Below are positions 13,622-23,870 of a DNA stretch of 64,000 bases, piece after piece (within the stretch, counting starts at the first letter, position 1; each line of letters starts with the position of its first letter). Below the pieces are notes generated by a model. It searched no databases and was not told the origin of the DNA. It worked only from the letters and a program-made list of their open reading frames with translations. Source of the DNA: Geosiphon pyriformis (taxonomy: Eukaryota > Glomeromycota > Glomeromycetes > Archaeosporales > Geosiphonaceae); NCBI GenBank assembly GCA_016748015.1, contig JAAOMT010000134.1:746451-810450 (forward strand), given 5' to 3'. Both the position numbers and the translations under genes were made by a program.

Positions 13622-14340
13622 TATTACTCATAAAATATAGGAAGTATATTAGCATATAAATTAGCCAATCAGAAGTAGCTGTAGTAAATGTGGAATTCCA
13701 GAATTCTTTTTAAGAAGAATTGCAGGATTCCAGGAATTTCAGAATTCTTGTACAAAGAATTGCAGAATTCCAGAATTCCAGGATTCCTCTCAAGAGAAAT
13801 TGCAGGATTCCAGGAATTCCAAGATTCCTGGTATAAAGAATTGAGGAATTGAAGAATCTCAATTATGTATATATAGCAGTAGTACTAAAAGTAGAAAGAA
13901 CAGAATTCTTTAATTAGAGACCTCTCAGTTTAAATCTGATCTAAGCAATCTTCTATTCCCAAATATCAATAAATAATTATTTACTATCTCAATTCATTCT
14001 CCACTATCAATACTTTATGTTGATAGTAATTGATACTTAACTACACTAGAATAATAGCTCTTGATTATAGCTATTGACAGGATACTAACTTGCAATTGCT
14101 TTTGTTTATTTCTTTATCTTCTTTTATTTTCTTTATTTCTTTTGTATTTCTTGTTGGTTGACTAATTGATTAAAGATTAAAGTGCTGAGTTACAGATGTT
14201 ATAAGAACTGGTAAAAGACTCATGAAACAAGGGTAAAACACTTATAGATTTGAGAATAGCTTACCAGAAGGATTACTGGCCATCATGCTGAGAAAGAAAT
14301 TTGATGGAATTGCAATTCTGGGAGGCTACTGAACAACTGT
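13622..14340 (+). repeat. E1 left LTR, first part
   Basis: It starts TATTACTCAT (family consensus TGTTACTCAT) and carries an array of GGATTCC/GGAATTCC units (about 13692-13850), a TATA-like TATGTATATATAG (13864-13876) and two hairpins (14003-14027; 14053-14075). It breaks off at ACTGT (14336-14340), the duplicated target of E2, and resumes at 25473. Confidence 0.9.
13864..13876 (+). promoter_or_regulatory. TATA-like element of the E1 left LTR
   Basis: TATGTATATATAG lies just downstream of the U3 repeat array. The same 13-mer occurs at the same place in other LTR copies (14580, 24857 and 34132 on plus; 49785-49797 on minus), so it is probably the core promoter of the family. Confidence 0.6.
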
Positions 14341-14795
14341 TGTTACTCATAGAAATATAGAAAATATATTAGCATAATTATTAGCCAATCAGAAGTAAGT
14401 GTAGTAAATGTGGAATTCCAGGATTTCTCTCAGGAATTGCAGGATTCCAGAAATTTCAGGATTCCCCAATGAGGAATTGCAGGATTCCAGAATTCCAGGA
14501 TTCCTCTCAAAGAAATTGCAGGATTCCAGGAATTCCAGGATTCCTGTCGTGAAGAATTGAGGAATTGAGGAATCTCAATTATGTATATATAGCGGTAGTG
14601 TTAGAAACAGAAAAGACAGAATTGATACTACAGAATTCTTAGCCTAGAAACAAAAATCATCAAATAAATAATTATTCCATATCTCAATTCACTCTCCACT
14701 ATCAACACTTCATGTTAATAATAAGTGATACTTAACCACACTGGAACAATAGCTCTTGATCACGGCTATTGACGGGATACTAATCTGCAAATCGC

Positions 14796-15681
14796 TGTTA
14801 CAGGTGATTATTTCTGCAGTTGAATTAAATAACAAACCGTAATTTGGTGCTCAAAAGCTATTCCCATTGATAATGTTCTGTAAGTGTTGTATCTGAAGAT
14901 TTTGATGGGTCTGAAGGTTTTGGTTGAGTTTTTTGTATAATGCACAGAGATTCAATAGTGTCAATAATAGATGTATCTTTCCAAGAGTTTTCCCAATTTC
15001 TTTCTCAGTGTGGTGGCTGGATTTAGTCTGGTAGTCATGCCTTTCTGGTAAGCTATCCGATAATATATAAAATTCTACCTTTATTTCTGGGTCTTTTACC
15101 AGGCTATCCTTGATGTCAATAACTCAGTGCTTAATCTTTTTAATCAGTTAGTATACAACAACAAATCAAAATAAAATAAAGAAAAAGAAATAAAAGAAAA
15201 ATAAAGAAAGAAAGAAATAAGCCAAGGCAATTTTGCAGATTAGTATCTCGTCAATAGCCATGATCAAGAGCTATTGTTTCAGTGTGGTTAAATATCAATT
15301 ACTATCAACATGAAGTGTTGATAGTGGAGAGTGGGTTGAAATATGGAATAATTATTTATTTGATAATTGTATTTTCTAGGCTAAGGATTCTGTGGTATCA
15401 ATTCTGTCTTTTCTGTTTCTAACACTACTGCTATATATACATAATTGAGATTCCTCAATTCCTCGATTCTTCACAACAGGAATCCTGGAATTCCTGGAAT
15501 CCTGTGATTCCTTTGAGAGGAATCCTGGAATCCTGGAATCCTGTAATTCCTCATCGGGAATCCTGAAATTTCTGGAATCCTGCAATTCTTGAGAGAAATC
15601 CTGGAATTCCACATTTACTATGCTTACTTCTGATTGGCTAATAATTATGCTAATATATTTTCTATATTTCTATGAGTAACA
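14796..15681 (-). mobile_element. Solo LTR of the gypsy family, minus orientation
   Basis: A full LTR of 886 nt reads TGTTACAGG...GAGTAACA on the plus strand with no internal region. The flanks TCGC (14792-14795) and TCAC (15682-15685) are a 4-bp target duplication with one CpG-type change. The right LTR of E2 (near 25069) shows the uninterrupted site. Solo LTRs arise by recombination between the two LTRs of a complete element. Confidence 0.92.
15420..15612 (-). repeat. U3 minisatellite in the solo LTR (GGAATTCC/GGATTCC units)
   Basis: Repeated near-palindromic units of the type GGAATCCTGGAATTCC alternate with short spacers (TTTGAGA, TCATCGGG). The array creates an open frame of 78 codons with repeated ELQDSRIPGF-like peptides (15376-15612), which I treat as repeat translation. 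Other LTR copies have the array with different unit numbers. Confidence 0.85.
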
Positions 15682-16083
15682 TCACCTTGGCTTATTTCTT
15701 TTCTTTCTTTATTTTTCTCTTATTTTTTTTTATTTTATTTTGATTTATTATTGTGCACTAACTCATTGATTGAAAAGCACTGATTACTGACATCAAGAAT
15801 TGCCTGGTAAAAAACCCCTGCAAAAGGGTAGGACACATACAGAAGATATGGATTACTTACCAGAGGATTGCTGGCCATCAAGCCGAGAAAAGAATTGACA
15901 GACTTGCAAGTCTGAGAAGCTATGGATAAAACAATTATTAAATCTCTGTCTATTATATAAAAGACTCCATCAAAACCTTCAGATACAATGCTCGCAGAAC
16001 CTTATCAACAGAAGTAGCTTCATGAGCACCAAGTTACGGGTTTGTTATTTACTTCAACAGCAGAAATAATCACCTGTAACATT

Positions 16084-16100
16084 TGGTGCTTTCTGTGAGG
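16084..16100 (+). promoter_or_regulatory. Primer-binding site of E2
   Basis: TGGTGCTTTCTGTGAGG begins two bases after the LTR end (TGG complements a tRNA CCA end). E1 (25627) and E3 (minus, 49158 down to 49142) have the same site with small changes. The primer tRNA would end ...CTCACAGGAAGCACCA; I cannot name it. Confidence 0.75.
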
Positions 16101-16140
16101 TATAATCCTACAGAGGACCAGCACCAACCCAAATCTAAAT

Positions 16141-17970
16141 GTGGCAGAATCAGAAAATATAGGAGCAAACCATTTAGAATTCATGAAATTCTTGTTTCAA
16201 CAATACAGCCAACAATTAGGATTAAACAGTAATCATTACTCAGCTGAATCAGCCTTCAACTTTTATGTCAACAACAGAATCATTGAATGCTTAGGAGGAA
16301 CAGTTAACATTGAAACAGCAAGAGAAAACTTTTACACAGAATTATTCCAACACACCAACTTACCAAAGAACTATAGTTTTGCACCAATAATCAGAGAAAT
16401 CAACCAGACTATTGAAAGATACACTCAACAACAATTTCCCATTACCTATGCAGACAAAGATAAAAGAAGAATACAAACACCAGCAGCAACACCAAAAAGA
16501 ATACAGTTACCTAGTTGGAAGAAGCACAGAGTAGAATCACCAACTGCTTCATCATATCACTATACACTTGGAAGTGCCATCAACATCTCAACAACAGATG
16601 TGTCCACCTCAAACGCAACATTAACAGTTGGAAGATTTCAGTTCCAAAGCAAACAACAGAAAGAAGATTTACTAGGGCCATACAGAGTGTATTTTGAAGA
16701 ATTTAAATCATAATCACCAACTCCATCAGGAATTTGATCACCATCACCTCAACTGAACTTTGGAATTGCTATCCCATGGAAACTATCTGAAGAAAAAGAG
16801 GAAAAAGAATTGAAAGATCAAGAATTTACTTACCAAAACCTGATCACTGAAAACCTGGAAGTTGAAACTCTGAATTTTCAAGCTCAGCAAAGTCTAAATC
16901 TAGAAAATTTGGAAATCGAAACCCCGAATCATCAAAGGCAGAACAATCCAAACCCTGAATTAAGTAATCAGCAAAACTTACCTCCGGTAATTGTCATCAA
17001 TCAACCACTGATTAATCCAGTAGCCGAACCCATACAACAGCCATTTCAACTACCACCCCAACAACCAGTACAACAACAACCACTTCAACAGCCACCACAA
17101 CAACCTAACTTAGATCCAATGGCCTATGTACCAATCGCAAAACTTGACAACTTTATTGGTGAAGAAGATGATGTGCAAATATGGTTGAATAATGTAGAGA
17201 AAGCCATCACTGTGAATGGATGGAATGATGCCCGAGCACTTCAAGCCATCTCATACTTTCTAAAGGACACCACAGATACATGGTATCAAAGTCTAGATGT
17301 CAAACCCCAAAACTTCAATGACTTCAAGATAGAATTTGTAAGATATTTCAGCAACAATAATAGTATCAACAAATTAGCCAACCTTTTCACCACCATCAAA
17401 CAAGGAGATACTGAAGCAGTCACCACTTATCTGGGATGCTTCCATAGAAACCTACACCAGATCCAAGCAATTCAAGCTGACTATTTTACAGCACCACAGA
17501 TTTTAAACCAATTTATTAGAGGTTTGCGCAGTAACCTCTTCCAGCGAATATGTCCAATGCATCCAGTTAATCTCCCTACTGCAGTTACACATGCCAGAGA
17601 TTTTAAAGAAGCTGAGTTAGAAGCTAACCATGCCCAAGCAGTAAACCTAGTAATGAATGGATCATCTGAATTGGACTCCAAACTGAAACAATTCAGTGAG
17701 TCAATTAATAAGAAACTAGAGGGATACTTAGCTAACAATCGCATCATATATCAAACACCACAATGACGCCATAATTCAGGAAACACGAATCGTTTCCAAA
17801 ATCAATCATGGTCATCATTCTCAACTGCACCTAGTCCACTGTGGCAGCCAAAAACACGTGTCTGCCACAACTGTGGTAAACAAGACCATATTCGAGTTAA
17901 TTGCCATACTTATAGCAACCAACAATCGGGAAATCAATACAAAAATCCCGATTACTGGTTCCAAACTCTG
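16141..17970 (+). pseudogene. E2 Gag: N-terminal region, capsid and CCHC zinc knuckle
   Basis: Structural protein of the virus-like particle. The frame opens at GTG (16141) with MAESEN-like residues; no in-frame ATG lies between the upstream stop and this codon. An N-terminal domain of about 190 codons ends at a stop (16711). The frame continues through a Gln/Pro-rich linker into the retrotransposon gag/capsid domain (16810-17766: IWLNNVEKAI, WYQSL, FRYF-like VRYFSNN, LNQFIRGL). After another stop comes the knuckle CHNCGKQDHIRVNC (17863-17904; C-x2-C-x4-H-x4-C). Stops at about 16711, 16733 and 17764 are all in the same frame. E1 and E3 share this order. Confidence 0.88.
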
Positions 17971-18420
17971 AATTGTTATCCGAATTAAGATCAAGACCAA
18001 TATCAAACTACTTACCTGCCAATAATGCAGCAACCAATCTATCAACTGCCAGTATATCAATCTTCAATTTATCAACAGCAGCCTCCAGCAATTTATTAAC
18101 AGCAGCCTCCAGTAATTTATTAGTCACAGCCCCAAATAATTTATTGGTCTCAACCATCAATTTAAACACTGCTCCAAAACTCAGCTACGATGACATTAAG
18201 AAACCCGAGACTCAGAATTGCTCAAAATTGGAGATTAGCAATGTTTGTTCATCAACTGGTCCCCAGCTCCTCTCACTAGAGCTTAGAACCCTGTTCTCAG
18301 AATTCGGGTACAGGTGCCACCCAAAACCTGACTTCTTAACACTATTTAAGTCTCCTGGTTATCCCAGAAGATGCCTCAACTAGCAACCAGGAACCCACCC
18401 AAAAACAACAAACACTTACC

Positions 18421-18882
18421 AGCAATATTCCACCAGCAACAGTCACCAACAACAAATCACTAGCCACTATCTTTTCATTCAAGATCAAAGAACTGTCAAG
18501 TACACCATTATTTAGTGGAGCCACTTTTGATGAAAAACTCATCACCGCGATGTACACAGATGCTAAGGTTGATGATCAATCCATCAAATTGATTCTCGAT
18601 AGCAGTTCAGCAGACAGTATCATCACATGACAATTCATGGATCAATTAGGTTGCTGAGTTGATCGAGCTGCCAGTGCCAGAATCATCACAGCCGATGGAG
18701 TGACCAAAACTCCAATCGGCGAAATCGATGACTTCCCTTTCAAAGTCAATAGTATTGTGACTCCCATTAAAGTTCTAGTGATGGAAGCCACTCAATACCA
18801 AGCTCTCATTGGTAATGACTGGCTATCCAAAGTCAATGCAACATTAGACTGGAACACCCAGGAACTTCAGCTAACATATTAG
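18421..18882 (+). pseudogene. E2 retroviral-type aspartic protease
   Basis: It cleaves the Gag-Pol polyprotein. Recognisable parts are the active-site region LILDSSSADSIIT, where the family DSG motif reads DSS, then TPIGEIDDFPF, IKVLVMEATQYQALIGNDWL (flap and second half), and DWNTQELQL. Two stops interrupt it (18628, 18655). It lies in the same frame as Gag and the downstream domains, so no frameshift site is needed. The Gly-to-Ser change in DSG should inactivate it. Confidence 0.85.
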
Positions 18883-20040
18883 AGCCAACACATATATGTA
18901 CCGGCCATGTGTGACCATTTCAAGACTCCTCCAAGAGAGAAACTATTGATCAAACTGGAAAAGAAGAAAGAGAAACCTATCTGGGAAGCATACCAAGTCT
19001 CATGGGCTGATGCCAATTACAACAAGCTGCTACCAATACTTGCCTGGGATGACAATAACAATGGAAAAGAGGAGCAAGGAAAAGAACCTATCTGTGAAAC
19101 CACTATCAATACTGGGACCAATGACAAAGACCACTACGAGCTATCACCAGTACTATCATGGGATGACAACCCCAAGAGAAAGCAAAGAGAGGAACTTACC
19201 TGGGAAACCAATGATCTGACTTGGACCAATAATGAACAAGAAGAAGCCTCAAGTCGGAAATAGAACAAAGATAAGAGAAAAGGAAAAGAAAAGGAAGAAG
19301 GAACACCATCAACGACCAACAGTTATAATTCTTACACCCACCACACTCCACAACAATCCAATTATCAACAGCCAAGGCTGGTATGCATTGATTATGACAA
19401 GAAACTGTCGTCAATAGGTGCATGTTGTGATAACGATGAGGAATACCACACTACAACAAAGTTTTACTGTTGTCCATGCTTACTCGAATGCTTTGGATGA
19501 CCAAAAAGGCAAGGAAAATGAGATAACCAACCTTGTTTTGCTTGTGGGGAGATCCTACTAGATGAAGGGATGTGGAATGACATCCCAGAATATGAAGGAA
19601 CGTGTGACATGTTGTGTCAATACACAATTTTAATAAGTGACTGAATAAGGAAAGGAACCCCAATAGAAGCAGCCTGGAGAAGAGCTATGCAGTGACTGGA
19701 CAGTTGTCCACATGACAACGACAAATTGTGAAGAATGGCAATCGCCAAAATAGAAGGAGCGACACCCGAAGAGATCAGAGAAATCAAAAACAACTCACCA
19801 GAACCCATCAAGCTTGACTGGAATGCAGAGCCAGCCATAAATTCTTTGGAACCTGAAGAGTTCCATGAACACTACCAAAACTTGGCACCCACTAGAGAAG
19901 AGCAAGAACAATGGCTAGCACAATTGAATACAAGACTGTGTTGCCATTGTTTAATTCCCAGTAACTTTGAATATTGTGATGATTGTAATCTCCTTTACAA
20001 TCTACCACCACGCATGATCTACTCGATTTCTGAAGAAGAA
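18883..20040 (+). pseudogene. E2 linker with WEAYQVSW repeats and Cys-rich putative Zn domains
   Basis: Not a standard gypsy domain. The first part (18907-19263) has repeated acidic Trp motifs (IWEAYQVSWADAN, LAWDDNN, LSWDDN, TWETNDLTW). A Cys-rich stretch (about 19378-19625) follows: CIDYDKK...GACC, FYCCPC, CFACGE, GTCDMLC. A basic/helical stretch and a last CxxC...CxxC ribbon (LCCHCLIPSNFEYCDDCN, about 19940-19990) come before the dUTPase. All are in one frame apart from point stops. E1, E3 and E4 have the same order. The function is unknown; Zn binding is inferred from the spacing. Confidence 0.75.
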
Positions 20041-20770
20041 GAACCAATCAGCAGCTGTGCATCGGAATCAGAATTGCTGATCAATCACAATCCAGACTCT
20101 GATGACAACGACAACAAAAACATTGGTTCCAGCTTCGTTCAAAATAGCAATGACAACAAAAATGATTCCAACTCAGATTCAAACTCCAATTTAAACCATG
20201 AACAATACATTGTACTACCAGATCTTTCCAAGGAACAAGAGTTGAAATAGTATAGTGACAATGGAGAGGGTATTATGCCAGAACGTGTACATGATACAGA
20301 CGCAGGGTTTGATTTGAGATATCCAGGAAAAGATGCCATCAAATTGGAACCGCATTCACGCATCTGCATTGATCTGAAAATAGCACTAGAAATTCTGGCA
20401 ACAACAATGGTTCAATTAGCATTTAGAAGTAGTTTAGTGAAAAAAGGGATCAATATAAGAGAAGGAATAATTGACATGAGATATATAGAAAATATCATCA
20501 CTATGCTACAAAATGACTCAGAAAAGGCCTATATAATAGAGCCCAATGAAAAGATAGCACAGGCAATATTCCTGCCTTTGGTTAGAATAGCTCAGTTAGT
20601 ATCAGTGAGAAAGAAAGAGGAATTAGGAATAACAGTAAGAGGAATACAGGGATTCAGATCAATGGGTAGAATAGATGTACCAGTTAATATGGCAAAGGAA
20701 GAAATTGTTGGCCAAAAAGAAATCATTTCAATCAGTCAAGCTATTTCTATTCTACCATATAGCCAGTACA
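20041..20770 (+). pseudogene. E2 dUTPase domain
   Basis: Trimeric-type dUTPase hydrolyses dUTP to dUMP, keeping uracil out of the cDNA. The five motifs are visible in order: DAGFDLRYPG (I), FRSSLVKKG (II), GIIDMRYIENI (III, catalytic Asp and Tyr kept, Gly after Tyr-Ile changed to Glu), VRIAQLV (IV) and RGIQGFRSMGR (V). An acidic Ser/Asn/Asp linker precedes it. A stop (TAG, 20248) lies just upstream. It sits between protease and RT, in frame with both. It is not a host gene: the same domain recurs in place in E1, E3 and E4. Confidence 0.88.
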
Positions 20771-21198
20771 TGCTAACAATAGGAAAGAAAAAAAAGAAGC
20801 AAGGACAAATTTTTGAAGCTAAAGCAAACCTTTGTGAATCAAAAAAGATTGAGTTGATCAATCTCTACATACCAGCCAAAAGCTATAGCAGCATAAAAAT
20901 TCCCATCTACAACAACACTGGTAATGTCATCAACATACCAGAAGAAACCACTATTGGATATGTAACCACAGAAATAGAAAACCAACCACCAAACCCCATT
21001 CTAGACTTTCCACAACTTTGTGGATATATTGACATCACATCACAAACAATCTATGGACGAGATGAATGTTATTTGCTCCAACCAGAACAATTGGAACAAA
21101 TGAACATGGGAAACTTAGATCTACTCCAATGTATGCAGCTCAAGATGTTACTCAACAATTTCAACGACATTTTTGCCAGCAAAAATGAGTTTGGCTGA
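20771..21198 (+). pseudogene. E2 pre-RT domain of unknown function
   Basis: About 140 residues join dUTPase to RT. Segments such as NLYIPAKSYSSIKIPIYNN, IPEETTIGYVTTEIE, PDFPQLCGY and QCMQLKMLLNNFNDIFA are conserved in E1 and E3. The final segment resembles the usual lead-in to gypsy RT domains; the beta-rich first part I do not recognise. Confidence 0.6.
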
Positions 21199-22029
21199 AC
21201 TGACATCATCCAGCATTAGATCAAGACTAGAGATGCAATGTCAATCAAACAAAGAGCATACAGAGTGCCGCCAGCCAGCCACAAAATCATTTGTCAAGAG
21301 ATAAACAGAATGCTTGACAATGGGCTTATTCAACCATCAATGAGCCTATGGTTGTCACCAATGATACTCGTTCATAAAAAGAATGGAAAAATCCAGTTTT
21401 GTGTAGACTACAGAAAACTCAATGGTGTAACTCGTGAAGACAGTTATCCAACTCCACAAATACAGGAATTATTCGACACTTTTGGTGGGAACAAATGGTT
21501 CTCAATATTAGATTTAGACAGTGGTTACTAGCAAGTAGCCATGAATCCAGCTGACAAAGAGAAGATAGCATTTACTATTAGAGAAAGGAATTTCGAATTT
21601 GAAGTGATGCTATTCGGCTTAACCAATGCCCCAGCAACTTTCCAATGGCTAATGGAAATCAGTAGTTGTATACTTGGACGACACCAATGTATTCTCAAAA
21701 ATGTTTGATAATCATCTTCATCATCTTCAACAAGTGTTCGAAAGACTAAGAAGAGCAGAACTAAAGTTAAATGCAACAAAGTGCTTCTTCAGCAAGACAG
21801 AACTAAAATTCTTGGGACATATAGTCAGCAAAGACGGCATCAAAACGGATCCGGAGAAATAGAGATAGTAAAAAACTTTCCAGTGCTGACCAATATGACA
21901 GAACTGAAATCATTCTTGGGATTTGCCAGCTACTATCAACTTTTTATCAAGAACTTTTCTAAGATAGTGCAGCCACTCAACCAACTGCAAAACAAAGATA
22001 CAAAATATGAACAGACCGAAAGTCAATAA
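21199..22029 (+). pseudogene. E2 reverse transcriptase (YLDD kept)
   Basis: Ty3/gypsy RT makes the cDNA. Motifs are PIKQRAYRVPP-type entry, HKKNGKIQFCVDYRKLN, ILDLDSGY (motif A Asp) and VVYLDDTNVFSK (motif C with both Asp, unlike E1, E3 and E4, which read YLDN). Stops are at 21196, 21217 and 21529. A 26-nt deletion between two GAAAT repeats near 21660 removes the residues before YLDD and shifts the frame. A one-base loss near 21858 puts the frame back. Confidence 0.88.
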
Positions 22030-22460
22030 GAAGCTTTTGATATTCTAAAAAGAAAGCTTATACAAGCTCCAGTACTGATCTATTCAGATTACAGCAAACT
22101 ATTTATCATCACCATGGATGCATCTGGCCAGGCATTAGGAGCAGTACTATCTTAAAGAAGACCAGACAGCAGAGAACATCCAGTGGCATATGTCAGCAAA
22201 GGTTTAACACCAGCCAAAAAGAACTATGGAACACTGGAAAAAGAACACTTAGTAATATACTAGTTAGTCATGAAATGGAAAAAATATTTGAGCCAGAAGT
22301 TTGAGGTGTACACAGATCACAAAGGATTAACATCATTTCAAAAACAAGAATTTGAAGATAGAAGACAGTCAAGATAGAAAATAGCATTTGCACCATATAA
22401 GTATACTATACATTATAAAAAAGGAAAAGACAATGGAAATGCGGACAATTTATTGTGAAT
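22030..22460 (+). pseudogene. E2 RNase H
   Basis: Degrades RNA in RNA:DNA hybrids. The catalytic acidic residues lie in MDASGQALGAVLS (Asp), GTLEKEHL (Glu) and VYTDHKGL (Asp). It ends with YTIHYKKGKDNGNADNLL. Several in-frame stops (e.g. after VLS and at EHLVIY*). It follows RT in the same frame. Confidence 0.85.
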
Positions 22461-22746
22461 AAGACAAATCTAAGAACATTTCAACCCAAAAATATAACAA
22501 AACCAGAACAATACCAACAGAAAAATACAACAAAAGATAAACATACAAAAATATCAACAATTACAACATTATATAAACACTTAACAGTTCAAGGAGAATT
22601 TATCTCAAATGGAATGAAAGAGTATCAAACAACAATCAAAATATTTTATCACTCACCAAAATATACTTTATCAGAAAAATAGAAAGGATCCAGATCAACC
22701 AACCAGAGTAATTACGGAGCCAGAAAAAGAGACAATATTATTCAAC

Positions 22747-23870
22747 ATGCACTCAAATCCAACAGCAGGACATTTTTACAAAGAAGCAATTATGGAAAGA
22801 ACCAGAAAGAGATACTATTGGCCATCAATGTATTCAAACATCATTCAATATGTTCAAAATTGTGATGCTTGTCAGCGAAGAGGAGGAACAAGACCCAGTG
22901 AACCATTAAGACCAATTAAAGTGGGACAACTATTTGACCGTATTGGAATTGATTTAGTCAGACTATTAACAATCATCAGCAGAGGAAACAGATACATAAC
23001 GGTAGCTATGGACTATCTCACTAAATGGCCAGAGGCAAAAGCAATTCAAAGAGCAGATGCAGAATCCATTGCCAAATTTGTTCATCAGGATTTAATTTGT
23101 CAACATAGATGTCCAAAAAAATTATTATCAGATCAAGGAACTCATTTTGTGAACCAAATATTAACAGAATTGAGCCAAAGATTTGGAATCAAGAGACCAT
23201 TATCATTACCATATCATCCACAAACCAATGGATTAATAGAAAGATTCAATAGAACACTGTGTAAAGCAATAGCTAAGCTCAGCCAAGAAAACCAGAACGA
23301 TTGGGATTTGTTCATATCATCAGTACTATTTGCTTATTGGACAATGAAACAAGATACTATACAAACAACATTATTTGAATTAGTATATGAGAGAACAACA
23401 ACATTACCAGTAAAGAGAGAAATTAATACATATCCAGTTAAACCAATAACAGAAGAAAATTTTCAAAAAACATTGCTGAGAAGAACATATGACTTAATGG
23501 AAACATTGGAAAACAAACAAAAAAGAGCAGCTGATAATATTCAAAAGTCACAAGAAAAACAAAAAAAAAGACACAATAGTCAACTACTAGACAAACCAGT
23601 TGAATTCAAGATTGGAGACAAAGTATTACTATATCATACCAAAGTAAAAAAACAATGGAGTGGAAAATTCAATCCCAAATGAAATGGACCATTTCACATA
23701 GAAAAAATTCTAGGAAATGGAGCTTACAAATTAAGATTGGATAACAAAATTTTAACCAAAGCAGTACATGGAGATTGACTGAAGCCATATCACGACATCA
23801 CACTACTGTCTACCAGTAATATTCTACAATTAGGAGTACAGAGAATACTAGTCTGACCAGATGAGATTCC
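22747..23870 (+). pseudogene. E2 integrase
   Basis: Inserts the cDNA into the genome. The Zn-binding HHCC is complete (MHSNPTAGH ... CDACQ). The core triad is visible: GIDLVR (Asp), LLSDQGTHF (Asp) and TNGLIERFN (Glu). The C-terminal part has FKIGDKVLLYHTK and a GPFHIEKIL-type end after a stop at 23680. This is the longest uninterrupted frame of E2 (22747-23682). About 280 nt between RNase H and integrase (22460-22740) are Thr/Lys/Asn-rich spacer without a known domain. Confidence 0.92.

Larger units (their letters stand above)
14341..16081 (+). repeat. E2 left LTR (interrupted by solo LTR 14796-15681)
   Basis: The LTR parts are 14341-14795 and 15682-16081. They contain the U3 repeat array (about 14413-14570), TATA-like 14580-14592, a hairpin region, and an AGCACCAAGTTAC arm at 16025-16037 that can pair with the LTR end and primer site. 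It ends GTAACA at 16081, and two T then precede the primer-binding site. Confidence 0.92.

Noticed and set aside
15440-15610. CRISPR-like direct repeats in LTRs
   Set aside because: Units are near-palindromic, contiguous and variable, without unique spacers, and the context is a eukaryotic LTR.
15376-15612. 78-codon frame with repeated ELQDSRIP peptides
   Set aside because: Lies in a solo LTR and arises from the U3 minisatellite; no conserved start or context.
20275-21198. Host dUTPase gene
   Set aside because: In frame with protease and RT of E2 and repeated at the same place in E1, E3 and E4, so it is an element domain.
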